NCBI GenBank assembly: GCA_020636375.1
Contig: JACJXZ010000001.1
Coordinates: 248,001-312,000, forward strand
From: Lewinellaceae bacterium
GTDB taxonomy: Bacteria; Bacteroidota; Bacteroidia; Chitinophagales; Saprospiraceae
DNA length: 64,000 nucleotides
Direction: 5' to 3'
The notes under the pieces are model-generated. The model saw only the letters and a list, made by a program, of their open reading frames with translations. It did no database searches and had not been told where the DNA came from. This document shows positions 37,400 through 46,645 of the stretch, piece by piece (positions within the stretch are counted from its first letter, which is position 1; each line of letters starts with the position of its first letter). The position numbers and the translations under genes were made by a program.

Positions 37400-37909
37400 A
37401 TGACGAGCAATTTTTTTTTCTTCCTTTTGGCCGTAGGCCTCCTCCTTTCATGTGAAGGAAGGAATCCTAATCAAAATGTTCAAACTGAAAAAATTCGAAT
37501 AAACAACGAGCCTGATCGGGAAGGAGCCTTGAAAAATGATGGATTCCCTGAATTTTGGGCTAAATTTAAGACCGCTTCCCTTGGTAATGAAAGGAAAGAG
37601 GTAGCAACGCTTGTCCATTTCCCTTTCCAAGATAATTTTAACGATATCTATGACAAGGATCACTCTTTATCGTGCATGACAATTGAGGAGTTTATGGAAA
37701 AATATGATTCCATATTTGAAAGTTGCGTGTTGAGAGCAATCGAAACCAATAACTATCGGGGATATGACGAGAACCATGGAGAATTTGGAGACATTATTGG
37801 CGTGGACGATTATTTGCTGATCACAAAATGTCCTGCCCGGCCTAAAGACCTGGTCTTTGAAAAAATTGACAATCAATACCGCTTATCTTCCATTCAATAT
37901 TATCAATGA
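37400..37909 (+). CDS. small lipoprotein of unknown function
   Basis: 169-aa protein with an N-terminal signal and lipobox (MTSNFFFFLLAVGLLLSCEG). The mature part includes FPEFWAKFKTASLGNERKEV and ATLVHFPF, a pattern common to Bacteroidota periplasmic proteins with a cystatin-like fold, but no named family was recognised. The gene is clearly more AT-rich than its neighbours, as is the next gene, suggesting the two arrived together. It is 109 bp ahead of the NlpC/P60 gene. Confidence 0.65.
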   Translation: MTSNFFFFLLAVGLLLSCEGRNPNQNVQTEKIRINNEPDREGALKNDGFPEFWAKFKTASLGNERKEVATLVHFPFQDNFNDIYDKDHSLSCMTIEEFMEKYDSIFESCVLRAIETNNYRGYDENHGEFGDIIGVDDYLLITKCPARPKDLVFEKIDNQYRLSSIQYYQ

Positions 37910-38018
37910 ACTGAAAGAGAGGGCCTCTGGACAACAATGGAGCGAAAAACTTTAGGGAACAATAAAGGAGTTTGCGAAAATCCTCAAAAGAGTAGCAAAA
38001 ATTAAAACCCATTAAAAA

Positions 38019-39260
38019 ATGAGAAGAAGCATTATTTGGTTAACATTGGCAATGCTGGCGTTGGTTTATTCCTGCCAAAAGGAAGAAGTGAGTTATGAAA
38101 ATCCCGACCCCGAAGCACTATCTCCGGATGAGGTGGAAATTTTGGACAACCTGCCTGTTGCAACTGGTTTTACTTCAACTTCTGTCGTCATGCCAAATGG
38201 CGAGACATTAGACGACTACCTTCGAGAGATTGATGCCCTGTTTTACGATCAATGGCTAAGAGGAGGAGACCCTTTTGAAAATTTGGGGCCCCAGGATGCC
38301 AGAAATTTATTAATTGCCAGAATATCGGCAGTTGCTCTGAACCTCACCGACCGCAGTAAACATCAAAAACCCGATGAAGGCCCGGGAAAGCCTGCTCAGG
38401 ATGGCATAGCTTATTCCTGGGGTTCTAAAAATCACGCCATAAGGCAAGTTCCTCCAGGTGGTGGGACCCAATGTACGCATGCAATTTATGGTTTAGACTG
38501 TTCCGGCTTTATCTACCAATTGTTTACCAACGCAGGCGTCTCGTTGTTGCCAGGCCCGGCGAATTCACAACGGCAACCTTCGGTATTGCAAAGCGCCATC
38601 AGTTCTTCTATCTCTGCTTTGGATAAAGTGAAAGTTGAGGACCTGGGGGCTATTCCAACATCCAAGTTTGAAACCGGCGATATTATTTACTGGACTAACA
38701 ACAATGACTACGCTACCCACATAGGGATAATCCTCAAAGACACCAATGGCAAGCTTGCCGTATTCCAGTCCAACGGCTCGTCAGGTAATTCTACAGAGGA
38801 CTGCTTAAAGAATTTAGGGCCTACAAGAGGTGCAAGAAGGCTACAACTTGACGACCCCTATTGGTTCGGCTCCGGCAAATCCTACGGAATAACCAGAATA
38901 AATGCAGATATTAGCGGAAATTGGAGTTTGTTTTTGAGGTGTGCAGGCGCAACTACTGATGCCATTACCTTGCAGTTAGACTTTCCGACGACTGACGCTA
39001 ATTCATTCGAAATATCGGGGACAGGGCTCGATTATGACGCCACCCCCTTTGATTGTTCGGGCGAGCTTCAATATGACAACACCACCAACGTGTTGAGCGG
39101 AACATTTTTCATAACTAAGCCCTCTGCACCAGATTTTTACCGCTACGATAGCTTTTCGGCAAAATTAAACAGGGACGAAACAGACTATTTCCCCTTGACC
39201 TTAGGCGATAATTTTGATGCCGGGTGTGCAGTTGAAGGCAGATTGAAAAATAATGAGTAA
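38019..39260 (+). CDS. NlpC/P60-family lipoprotein
   Basis: 413-aa lipoprotein (MRRSIIWLTLAMLALVYSCQ, lipobox Cys19). Residues ~130-270 are an NlpC/P60 cysteine peptidase: Cys161 in YGLDCSGFIYQLF and His234 in YATHIGIILKD, with DIIYW before it. These enzymes cut peptidoglycan stem peptides. The C-terminal ~110 residues form an unassigned beta domain (GNWSLFLRCAG ... LSGTFFITKPSA). AT-rich relative to neighbours. The stop codon overlaps the left end of a fold-back element. Confidence 0.8.
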   Translation: MRRSIIWLTLAMLALVYSCQKEEVSYENPDPEALSPDEVEILDNLPVATGFTSTSVVMPNGETLDDYLREIDALFYDQWLRGGDPFENLGPQDARNLLIARISAVALNLTDRSKHQKPDEGPGKPAQDGIAYSWGSKNHAIRQVPPGGGTQCTHAIYGLDCSGFIYQLFTNAGVSLLPGPANSQRQPSVLQSAISSSISALDKVKVEDLGAIPTSKFETGDIIYWTNNNDYATHIGIILKDTNGKLAVFQSNGSSGNSTEDCLKNLGPTRGARRLQLDDPYWFGSGKSYGITRINADISGNWSLFLRCAGATTDAITLQLDFPTTDANSFEISGTGLDYDATPFDCSGELQYDNTTNVLSGTFFITKPSAPDFYRYDSFSAKLNRDETDYFPLTLGDNFDAGCAVEGRLKNNE

Positions 39261-39378
39261 CTATTTAGGTGGGCCTGATGCCTTTGCCACGAAGACACCA
39301 AAATTGCACCAAGGCTTTGTGCAATCTTGGCGTCTTGGTGTTTTCGTGGCTAAAAAGCGGAGGGCTGCTAAATAGTTA
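39258..39378. repeat. fold-back repeat overlapping the NlpC/P60 stop codon
   Basis: Terminal arms TAACTATTTAG (39258-39268) and CTAAATAGTTA (39368-39378) are exact inverses. The inner arms GCCACGAAGACACCA (39286-39300) and TGGTGTTTTCGTGGC (39336-39350) pair with one mismatch. It shares the CCAC(A/G)AAGACAC core with the element at 11440. Confidence 0.7.
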
Positions 39379-39464
39379 CGAAATAACAGAAAAAGCCCCG
39401 ATCACTCAGGGCTTTCTCCTTCAAATATCTATAAGGTGTGGAGCATCAGGGATGCTCCCCGCCA

Positions 39465-39776
39465 TTAGTATCTGCTGTTGTATCCGCCGCCACCGCCGCG
39501 GTTGTATCCGCCGCCGCCGCCGCCGCTGCGGTTTTCACGAGGCTCCGCTTTCTTGACCACGATTGTACGGTCGTCAAATTCCTGGTCGTTCAGGCCAGCA
39601 ATGGCGGCCCGGCCTTCCTCGTCGTCCGGCATTTCAACAAATCCGAAACCTTTCGATTTTCCGGTAAATTTGTCCGTGATGATCTTTACGGAATCTACGC
39701 TTCCGTAAGCTTCAAAAGCATCCTGCAGGTCCGACTCCTGAGTGTCGAAGTTCAGCTTTGCAACAAAAATGTTCAT
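39465..39776 (-). CDS. RRM RNA-binding protein with glycine-rich tail
   Basis: 103-aa cold-shock-type RNA-binding protein. A single RRM spans residues ~2-78 with RNP2 (IFVAKL) and RNP1 (KGFGFVEM). The tail (RENRSGGGGGGYNRGGGGGY) is RGG/YG-like, as in cyanobacterial and Bacteroidota Rbp proteins that bind mRNA and often respond to cold. It stands alone between a fold-back element and the truncated esterase gene. Confidence 0.93.
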   Translation of the reverse strand: MNIFVAKLNFDTQESDLQDAFEAYGSVDSVKIITDKFTGKSKGFGFVEMPDDEEGRAAIAGLNDQEFDDRTIVVKKAEPRENRSGGGGGGYNRGGGGGYNSRY

Positions 39777-39811
39777 ACAATAGAAATTGAAATCCGCCTG
39801 GGGCGGAAAAG

Positions 39812-41248
39812 TTAAATGATAAAACCCGAAAAAATTAAGGGAGGATAAAAGAAAATGAGAAGCAAAATACGATTAGCCTGAACACTTAATTGATTCTGAT
39901 GCAAGGATACGCTAATAATTCCACATTGTATGCTTTTTATGCGATTATTATTCCTCCGCTTCAAAAAGATTACCCGGGTGTTTTGAATAGCCCATTCCAC
40001 CCGTTTCTTTTCGGAGGGCATCCTGGCGCGGCTAAGCCACCGCTCTCCTTTTCGGGAAACCAGCTTCCAAACCTCTACAGCATTGTCCAGCCAGCGTTGC
40101 CGGATACTGTCCGGGGCGGCGGGATAGTACTGCTGCCGCCAGGCTTCCCGGTAAGGCTTCAGCAGGCTATCCACCGGCGGCAGGAGTTCAGGGGCATAGT
40201 CTTCAAGGAAAGCCAGCAGGCTGTCGATGGGCAGCTGGGGGTCCTGCATGTCGAAGCCCACGAATTCTACTTTGTTTTCCGGGTTGTCCCGGTTGTGGGC
40301 ACGCATCCACTCGATGAGGTCCAGCATCTCTTCGGTGTTCCATACCTTAAACATGGCTTTCATGGTGGCCCGGGCATTGCCTTCGCCGTGCAGGACGTAA
40401 CGGTTGATTGGTACAACAGCCAGTTGGTTGGCTTCAATGGCGAAGGCCGTCACCCCCATTTCCCGCACGGCGTACTCCAGGAGCCGGTGCTTCAGGCGGA
40501 AGAACTCGCCGGTGCCGTGGGTGGACTCGCCCAGGGCAATGAGTTGGGCACCGCCGGCGATGCGGCGAAAGGCAGCGAGATCGGAAAAATCGGGTTGCTT
40601 GCCTTTGGGAGTTGCATCCACCCTTTTCAGGGGTGCCGCCTGTTGAGCCAGCCAGGCCATTTGAGCGGGGGAGAACTCCGGGGCGACGGGTACTTCTTTC
40701 ATTTCCCCGCCATCGGCAGACAGGGTGAAGGCGTCGAACCAGGCGGTGCCGGCACCGATCAGGCTGATGGCAAGGGAAAGCGTGTAAGCCGGAGAATCGA
40801 CCGCCACCTTCAGGCCAAACGGTGCCCAATTTCCGCCTTCCGGGCCAGCGGCGACGGTTGTCGTATCCGCGTCGAGCATTCCTTCTTCGCCCCATGTTTC
40901 CAGGATCATTTGGGCCTGGCCGTTCAGGGCTTCCGTTTTTATCCACCCGTTCAATGCTATTTGTTTGCCTTTCAATCCCCAGGGGTCGATCCAGTAGCCG
41001 AGGGCATGGGGATAGTCCGGCATTTCCTTTCCGGTGATCCGGAAGCTAAACTTTCCGGCGTAAGCCTGGGCGCTGTCCATCGACGCCTCCGCTTGCGGCG
41101 CCAGCCGGTAGTACTGCCAGCCCCAGGGGCGGGCGGGGCCTTCGATGCTCGCCTGCTCGAAACCGAGGTTGAGGGGCTGCTGGGCAGGAGCGAGCCGGAA
41201 ACTGAAGAAGAGGGTCAACAGGATCAGGGGGCGAAAGAGGTATTGCAT
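39812..41248 (-). pseudogene. erythromycin-esterase-like protein, 3' truncated
   Basis: 478 codons from the ATG at 41248, which gives the signal peptide MQYLFRPLILLTLFFSFRLA. Residues ~25-190 form a carbohydrate-binding-like jelly-roll (LNLGFEQASIEGPARPWGWQ). From about 230 the erythromycin esterase-like domain begins, with its catalytic-site motif ALGESTHGTGEFFRLKHRL and FAIEANQ. The homology stops after VEWAIQNTRVI (near 39975). The remaining ~45 residues read through AT-rich non-homologous DNA (KRRNNNRIKSIQ...). Roughly the last 150-200 residues of the domain, including the later active-site histidine region, are missing. This is probably a deletion-truncated gene and unlikely to be active. 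Confidence 0.75.
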
Positions 41249-41406
41249 GGTATGGAATTTTTTTATGAATTCAACCTGCCGGGCTTCCAGTTCTGCACAG
41301 GTTAGGTTAACCCGGCCTACTGAACTCGGGGGTAACAATACCTTTTTCAGGGGATAAACAGGTAAGCGCTTGTATATAATAAAAGCTTCTCATCAAACCT
41401 ACCCCA

Positions 41407-42015
41407 ATGAAATCTCTTTCGATTGCCATTCTGTTGTTTTTTTTCTGCACATCCGCTCCCTCTCAGATAACGGTCCGGGTATTCAACTACTGGGCGGCCA
41501 GCGAAGTTGGCCAGGCTATGAAACCGCTGGCGTCCATGGAAATTGGATACCTTGCAAGGATTGGAAAAAACCATGATGGCCCCCTCCAGGTACGTGTGGC
41601 GGTCACCTACCTGCCCGTACAGCCCCGCCTTGAAGCGTTTTCACCCATGGGTGTCGCCCTGGCCGGCGGCTTTTCCGGCACCTCGCCGTATCATCAGTAT
41701 GACTTATTCCAGTTTGCCGGAGGAGTAGATTATTCCTTTGTCGCCTGGAAAAAGTTCAGAGCCTTTCTGGGAGGAGACTTCCTGGGCGGCTTCGTCCAGG
41801 CCGGTTATATTTCCGCCGCTCCAGTACCTTCCCCAAAAGGGCAAAAAGCGGGCGGTGCCTTTGCCGGCGGGCGCCTGCGGCTGGGGGTGGGATACCAGGT
41901 GTCGGCCCGGGTGAGCTTGTTTGCCGACCTGCAACGGTCGATGTTTATGGTGTCGGAACCGCTCGCCGTCAGGCGAGCTTATGACATCGGGCTGGGAATG
42001 CGTTTTAGCTTTTGA
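41407..42015 (+). CDS. outer-membrane beta-barrel protein
   Basis: 202-aa exported protein: signal peptide MKSLSIAILLFFFCTSAPSQ, then alternating amphipathic strands typical of a small porin-like barrel (VRVAVTYLPV; FRAFLGGDFLGGFVQAGY; GGRLRLGVGYQVSARVSLF), ending in YDIGLGMRFSF with the C-terminal aromatic residue favoured by the BAM machinery. It is divergent from the truncated esterase gene. Function unknown. Confidence 0.7.
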   Translation: MKSLSIAILLFFFCTSAPSQITVRVFNYWAASEVGQAMKPLASMEIGYLARIGKNHDGPLQVRVAVTYLPVQPRLEAFSPMGVALAGGFSGTSPYHQYDLFQFAGGVDYSFVAWKKFRAFLGGDFLGGFVQAGYISAAPVPSPKGQKAGGAFAGGRLRLGVGYQVSARVSLFADLQRSMFMVSEPLAVRRAYDIGLGMRFSF

Positions 42016-42174
42016 TGAGGTGCCCTAAGTAACCGGCCTTGGGCCGCCCGAACAATTGGACGCCCGAACTGACAACCAACAACAGCAACTTATCCAGCGT
42101 TTGGCCGAGCGTTCGGCCGTGCTCACGCCGAGGTCTCACGCCGAGGTCCTTAGGCCGATACCCCGCCTGGCGGC

Positions 42175-42972
42175 TCAGCCGCTCATTTTCAGGGAAAACA
42201 GGTGCGGCATCCCGGGCAGCACCTTCGAACGGAATTTGCCGGGGCCGACCTCTTCCATCCCGGGCCAGCAATTGCAGGGAGAATAGTCGTATTCCCGGAA
42301 TTCCTCCAGCACCAGGCCTGCTTCCACCAGCGCCATGATGATGTCGCTCAGGGAATGCTGCCAGCAATATTCCTTCCGGGCCGGAACCTTCCCCGGGTAG
42401 GGCCCGGCGTATGAACCATCCGTAATGTCCACTTCCTCCGGCTCTTCTGCGTGGAAGTAGGAATAGGCGGGCCGGCCATTTTCCGGGTCGAAGGCCATAA
42501 AGGCGGGATGAAATTCGACTATGAAGAAAACGCCTCCTGGCCGGAGGTAGTGGCGGATGGCGCCGGCCCAGGGGCGGAGATCCGGCAGCCAGGTGAGCAC
42601 GCCATAAGAAGTGAAAACAATGTCGAACTGCCCGTCCAGCTTCCCGACGAGGTCCAGCACGCTGGACCGGACGAACTGCGCATCCAGCCCAAGGCGGTGG
42701 CTGAGCTCGCGCGCCACCTCGACCGCCTTTGCCGAGAAATCCACGCCGGTGACCCGGGCGCCCAGGCGCGCCCAGGAGAGCGTGTCCTGCCCGAAATGGC
42801 ATTGCAGGTGCAACAGGCGCTTCCCTTTTACATCGCCCAGGGCTTGCCGCTCGACCGGCATCAGGGAATTTCTGCCGCCGAGAAAACGCTCCATGTCATA
42901 AAAGTCCGTATCCGGATGGAAGGAAGCCCATTCGTCCCACAGCTTTTGATTTTCTCTGAGGTATTTTTCCAT
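42175..42972 (-). CDS. class I SAM-dependent methyltransferase
   Basis: 265 aa. Motif I is LLHLQCHFGQDTLSWARLGA, followed by VTGVDFSAKAVEVAREL (motif II acidic residue) and FDIVFTSYGVLTWLPDL (motif IV). The Q-C-H-F-G-Q variant of motif I is seen in a bacterial family of small-molecule methyltransferases. No signal peptide. Divergent from the DUF3467 gene across a 62-bp gap. The substrate is unknown. Confidence 0.85.
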   Translation of the reverse strand: MEKYLRENQKLWDEWASFHPDTDFYDMERFLGGRNSLMPVERQALGDVKGKRLLHLQCHFGQDTLSWARLGARVTGVDFSAKAVEVARELSHRLGLDAQFVRSSVLDLVGKLDGQFDIVFTSYGVLTWLPDLRPWAGAIRHYLRPGGVFFIVEFHPAFMAFDPENGRPAYSYFHAEEPEEVDITDGSYAGPYPGKVPARKEYCWQHSLSDIIMALVEAGLVLEEFREYDYSPCNCWPGMEEVGPGKFRSKVLPGMPHLFSLKMSG

Positions 42973-43034
42973 CGTTTGTATAGGTTGTTTTTAATTGCGA
43001 TATTGCCGCCACTTCATCATCAAATATCCGGAAC

Positions 43035-43352
43035 ATGTCAGATACAAAGAAAGGACAAAACCAGTTAAATATCGAATTGCCGGAAGAAGTGGCCGAAGGG
43101 ACGTACTCCAACCTAGCCATCATTTCGCATTCCAACTCGGAATTTGTAGTTGATTTCATCCGCCTGGTGCCGAACGTGCCCAAGGCCAAGGTAAAATCGC
43201 GCATCATCCTGACGCCCCAGCATGCCAAGCGCCTGCTGCGCGCCCTGGCGGACAACGTCAAGAAGTTCGAGGCCCAGTTCGGAGTCATCGACGAGCCGGA
43301 GCAGCCGCCCTTCCCGCCGATGAGCTTCAATACGCCCAAGGCGCAGGCGTAG
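43035..43352 (+). CDS. DUF3467 protein
   Basis: 105-aa cytoplasmic protein recognised as DUF3467: LNIELPEEVAEGTYSNLAII, HSNSEFVVDFIRLVPNVPKA, then SRIILTPQHAKRLLRALADN. It is widespread and conserved in Bacteroidota, with no established function. It is followed within 6 bp by a strong hairpin, so it is probably monocistronic. Confidence 0.88.
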   Translation: MSDTKKGQNQLNIELPEEVAEGTYSNLAIISHSNSEFVVDFIRLVPNVPKAKVKSRIILTPQHAKRLLRALADNVKKFEAQFGVIDEPEQPPFPPMSFNTPKAQA

Positions 43353-43357
43353 GTTTT

Positions 43358-43407
43358 CCGGAAATTTTGACCCGGAGCAGTACGGGAGGCCGGATCAAAA
43401 TTTCCGG
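43358..43407. terminator. terminator-like hairpin after the DUF3467 gene
   Basis: 43358-43375 (CCGGAAATTTTGACCCGG) and 43390-43407 pair at 17 of 18 positions around a 14-nt loop, 6 nt after the stop codon. No long T-run follows. Confidence 0.6.
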
Positions 43408-43422
43408 CACTGCTCAACCATA

Positions 43423-43554
43423 TATACTCCGCTGCAATAGGTTTTCCCGACACTCTGTGTGCGGGACAGGTAGTGCATTTGCCCTCCCCGCCCCTTAATC
43501 CCCTAAAGGGGAAAACCACCCGTAAATGCACAAAACCTATTGCCGTTCAGTATA
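43423..43554. repeat. fold-back repeat
   Basis: 43423-43445 (TATACTCCGCTGCAATAGG...) and 43532-43554 are imperfect inverse copies. Inner pairs GTGCATTT (43473) / AAATGCAC (43524) and CCCCT/AGGGG close the structure. Just to the right, at 43569-43591, is CACCCTGAGCTTGTCGAAGG, a motif frequently seen as an extragenic repeat in bacteria. The rest of the 43353-43757 gap holds only the TonB-gene promoter. Confidence 0.65.
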
Positions 43555-43712
43555 ACCATCCAACCATTTCACCCTGAGCTTGTCGAAGGGCAGCCATCCC
43601 ATCCATCCCTGCCGCTAAACATAAAACGCGATATTTCGTTCGTTCCCTCCCCTTTGGTATACGATAATGCCTCCGTTCGTCGATTATTGTTTTCCTCTCC
43701 TTTTCTTCCCCC

Positions 43713-43720
43713 TACATTTG
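43713..43720 (+). promoter_or_regulatory. Bacteroidota promoter for the TonB-type receptor gene
   Basis: TACATTTG is an exact TAnnTTTG box 38 bp before the ATG. An ATTGTTTTC stretch at about 43686 lies close to the expected -33 position. Confidence 0.5.
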
Positions 43721-43757
43721 CCCGCATCATCCGATTGTTAAACACAAACCCGACTTC

Positions 43758-46205
43758 ATGAAAGCCATAGCCATGCGCTATTTGTGGGCGCTTGCGTGCC
43801 TGCTGCCTACCTTTTCTTTTTCACAATACCAACAAAGCGCCATGATCAACGGCCGGGTAGAAGGCCCCGGCGGAGAGGCGCTGGAATTTGCCAACGTCAT
43901 GCTGCATGCTGCCGCCGATTCCAGCCTGGCCAAAGTGGAAGTGACCGGCCAGGAGGGAACGTTCAGCATGAGCCGCGTACCGGAAGGGCGGTACTGGATC
44001 AGCGTGAGTTACGTAGGGCTTCCCTCCTTCCGCACCCAACCCTTCCAGGCGAAGGCCGGCGAGGCGTACGAACTGCCGGCCATCCAAATGCAGGACGCCA
44101 GCGTGGAGCTGTCGGAAGTGGTCGTCACCGCCGAAAAGCCGCTGGTGGAAGTCCGGGCGGATAAGATGGTATTCAACGTGGAAAATACGATCAACGCCTC
44201 CGGCAGCACTGCCTTCGAACTGCTGCGCAAAGCGCCGGGCGTGGTCGTGGACAACAACGACAACATCAGCCTGCTCGGCAGGGCCGGCGTGCAGGTCTAC
44301 GTCGACGGCAAGCCGTCGCCCCTGGGCGCAGCCGACCTGGCGGCCTTCCTGAAAACGGTGCAGAGCGACGAGATCGAAGCCATCGAAGTGATCACCAACC
44401 CTTCCTCCCGCTATGATGCGGAGGGCAATGCCGGCATCATCAACATCCGCATGAAAAAGGACAAGCGGCTGGGCGCCAACGCCAACGTCAACCTGGGATA
44501 CTCCGTGGGCAAAGTGCCGCAATACAATGGCACCATCAGCGGCAATTACCGCAACGAAAAGCTCAACACCTTCGGCAGCTACAGCCACTCCGAGGGGCAA
44601 AACCGCAATTTCATGGAGCTTTACCGCCGCCAGCTGGGCATGTTCTACGACCAGAGCAACCGGCAGGGCGACGAGTGGTCGAGCCATAACTTCAAGGCCG
44701 GGACAGACTTCTTCCTGGGCGAAAAACAGACCGTGGGCTTCCTGGCCACCGGCTTCCTCAGCAACAACAGCGGGTGGAGCACCAGCCGCACGCCTTTCGG
44801 ATCCATCGAATTCAACCGCGTCGACACCGTGCTGCTGGCCAGCAGCAACGACCGGCGGGACCGCAACAACCTGAACTTCAACCTCAACTACCGCTTCGAC
44901 GACAAAAAAGGGATGGTCTGGAATATCGACGCCGACTACGGCCTGTTCCGCAACAACGGCTCGGCCTACCAGCCCAACTTTTACCTCGACCCGACGGAAA
45001 CCATAACATTCCGGGAGAAAATCAACACCAACGAGACGCCGACCGATATCGACATTTATACCTTTAAAGTGGACCACGAGCGCCCTCTGCTCGGCGGCCA
45101 GGTGGGTGCCGGCCTCAAGCTGGCCTACGTCAACACCGACAACACCTTCCGCTTCTTCGACGAGTACGACGGAACGCCGGTGCTGAACACCAACCGCAGC
45201 AACCGCTTCGTCTACGAGGAGAACATCAACGCCGGCTACGTGAACTACCAGCGCCAACTGGGCAAGGTGGGCGTACAGGCCGGCCTGCGGGTGGAACAAA
45301 CCCATGCCACCGGCGACCTGACGAGCTTCCGGGACGGCGAAACGGGGGAAAAATTCGACCGCGAATACACCGACTTCTTCCCTTCCGGCGGGCTGACCTA
45401 CGCGCCCAATGAAAAACACAACTTCCAGCTGACTTACAGCCGCCGCATCAACCGCCCCTCGTACCAGGACCTCAACCCCTTCCTGAACAAGCTCGACGAG
45501 CTGACCTACGAACAGGGCAACCCGTTCCTGAAACCGGAGTACGCCAACAACATACAGCTGACCCACAGCTTCAACTACCGCCTCAATACGACCCTCAGCT
45601 TTAGCCATACCAAAGACCTGATCACCCGCATCACCGACACCGCCGAAGTGAACGCCAGCTATATTACCTGGCTCAACCTGGCCGACCAGTACAACTACAG
45701 CCTGAGCGTCAGCGCGCCCCTGCCCATCACCAAATGGTGGAGTTCCTTCACCAACATGACCGGCAGCTACACGCAAAACCAGGCCGACTACGGCGGCGGC
45801 AAAACCGTCAACCTCGACGCCACTACCTTCAACATCTACAGCCAGCATACCTTCCGCCTGCCGGGCGACTTCGCCCTCGAGGTCTCCGGATGGTACAACT
45901 CCCCGTCCTTATGGGGCGGCACCTTCGAGATGGACGCCATGTGGAGCGTCGACGCCGGCATCCAGAAGAAAGTCATGGACGGCCGCGGCAACATCCGCCT
46001 GGCGGTCAGCGACATCTTCAGGACCAACGAATGGCATGGCGTCAGCCGCTTCGGCGCCCTCGACCTCGACGTGGCCGGCGGATGGGACAGCCGACGCTTC
46101 CGCGCCAGCTTCTCCTACCTCCTGGGCAACGACCAGGTGAAGGGCGCCCGCCGCCGCAGCACGGGGCTGGAAGAGGAGCAGAACAGGGTGAAGTCGGGGG
46201 ATTGA
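43758..46205 (+). CDS. TonB-dependent-receptor-like outer-membrane protein
   Basis: 815 aa. The signal peptide lies in MKAIAMRYLWALACLLPTFSFS (the ATG at 43770 is an alternative start). Residues ~27-110 are a CarboxypepD_reg beta-sandwich (AMINGRVEGPGGEALEFANV ... YWISVSYVGLPSF). A plug domain follows (VVVTAEKPLVEVRADKMVFN ... LLRKAPGVVVDNNDNI ... VYVDGKP), then a 22-strand-type barrel of the OMP_b-brl_3 family (LNFNLNYRFDDKKG; NFQLTYSRRINRPSYQDLNP; LTHSFNYRLNTTLSFSHT). It likely imports a TonB-energised ligand across the outer membrane. No SusD-like partner is adjacent, so the substrate is unclear. Confidence 0.88.
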   Translation: MKAIAMRYLWALACLLPTFSFSQYQQSAMINGRVEGPGGEALEFANVMLHAAADSSLAKVEVTGQEGTFSMSRVPEGRYWISVSYVGLPSFRTQPFQAKAGEAYELPAIQMQDASVELSEVVVTAEKPLVEVRADKMVFNVENTINASGSTAFELLRKAPGVVVDNNDNISLLGRAGVQVYVDGKPSPLGAADLAAFLKTVQSDEIEAIEVITNPSSRYDAEGNAGIINIRMKKDKRLGANANVNLGYSVGKVPQYNGTISGNYRNEKLNTFGSYSHSEGQNRNFMELYRRQLGMFYDQSNRQGDEWSSHNFKAGTDFFLGEKQTVGFLATGFLSNNSGWSTSRTPFGSIEFNRVDTVLLASSNDRRDRNNLNFNLNYRFDDKKGMVWNIDADYGLFRNNGSAYQPNFYLDPTETITFREKINTNETPTDIDIYTFKVDHERPLLGGQVGAGLKLAYVNTDNTFRFFDEYDGTPVLNTNRSNRFVYEENINAGYVNYQRQLGKVGVQAGLRVEQTHATGDLTSFRDGETGEKFDREYTDFFPSGGLTYAPNEKHNFQLTYSRRINRPSYQDLNPFLNKLDELTYEQGNPFLKPEYANNIQLTHSFNYRLNTTLSFSHTKDLITRITDTAEVNASYITWLNLADQYNYSLSVSAPLPITKWWSSFTNMTGSYTQNQADYGGGKTVNLDATTFNIYSQHTFRLPGDFALEVSGWYNSPSLWGGTFEMDAMWSVDAGIQKKVMDGRGNIRLAVSDIFRTNEWHGVSRFGALDLDVAGGWDSRRFRASFSYLLGNDQVKGARRRSTGLEEEQNRVKSGD

Positions 46206-46213
46206 GGAGGGGA

Positions 46214-46282
46214 ATTCGCTGTTCGCTTTTCGCTTTTCGCTGTTCGCTTTTCGCTGTTCGCTTTTCGCTGTTCGCTTTTCGC
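46214..46282. repeat. tandem repeat of TTCGCTGTTCGCTT-type units
   Basis: About five units of the 14-mer TTCGCTGTTCGCTT, with slight variation, directly behind the TonB-type receptor stop codon. Such short arrays in gaps are prone to slippage. No function is evident. Confidence 0.7.
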
Positions 46283-46436
46283 GCGAGATTGCAGCCGAAG
46301 GGCTGGGGCCGGGGTTCGCCGGCTTCAGCCCTTTGCCCCTTAGCCGTTTGCGCTGCCCAGGGTTCCAGCCACTTACTGGCTCGTTACGATGCCGCAATAA
46401 GCGGCACAGGCTGTATCGTCGTATACGGTCCACTGT

Positions 46437-46557
46437 ACAGGGCTCATTGAGTTTCAAATATTAATAAGGGGATGTGATGTCGGCTGGCGACTAGAGTTCG
46501 CCTGTCGACTATCACGGCAAAACCCCTGTTTAATTTTTGAAAACCAATCAGCCCTGT
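46437..46557. mobile_element. MITE-like fold-back, copy A
   Basis: Left end ACAGGGCTCATTGAGTTTCA (46437-46456) and right end (46532-46557, read in reverse ACAGGGCTGATTGGTTTTCA) are terminal inverted repeats that continue inward to AAGGGG / CCCCTG, about 35 bp in all. There is no coding content. The same ends occur at 56810-57196 (copy B). The outer six bases differ between copies yet remain complementary within each. Confidence 0.7.
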
Positions 46558-46645
46558 TGTGGTCAAGCTATGAAGGCAGAGGGCAGGAGCCCTCGTCCAA
46601 TGCCCGCGTACGAGCACAGCTCGTAACGAGCGTGTCCAGGGGCGC

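Noticed and set aside
43821..45848. 675-codon antisense ORF in the TonB-type receptor gene
   Set aside because: Shadow of a well-supported barrel gene.
46214..46282. Possible CRISPR or regulatory array
   Set aside because: The units are short, contiguous and without spacers, so this is a simple tandem repeat.
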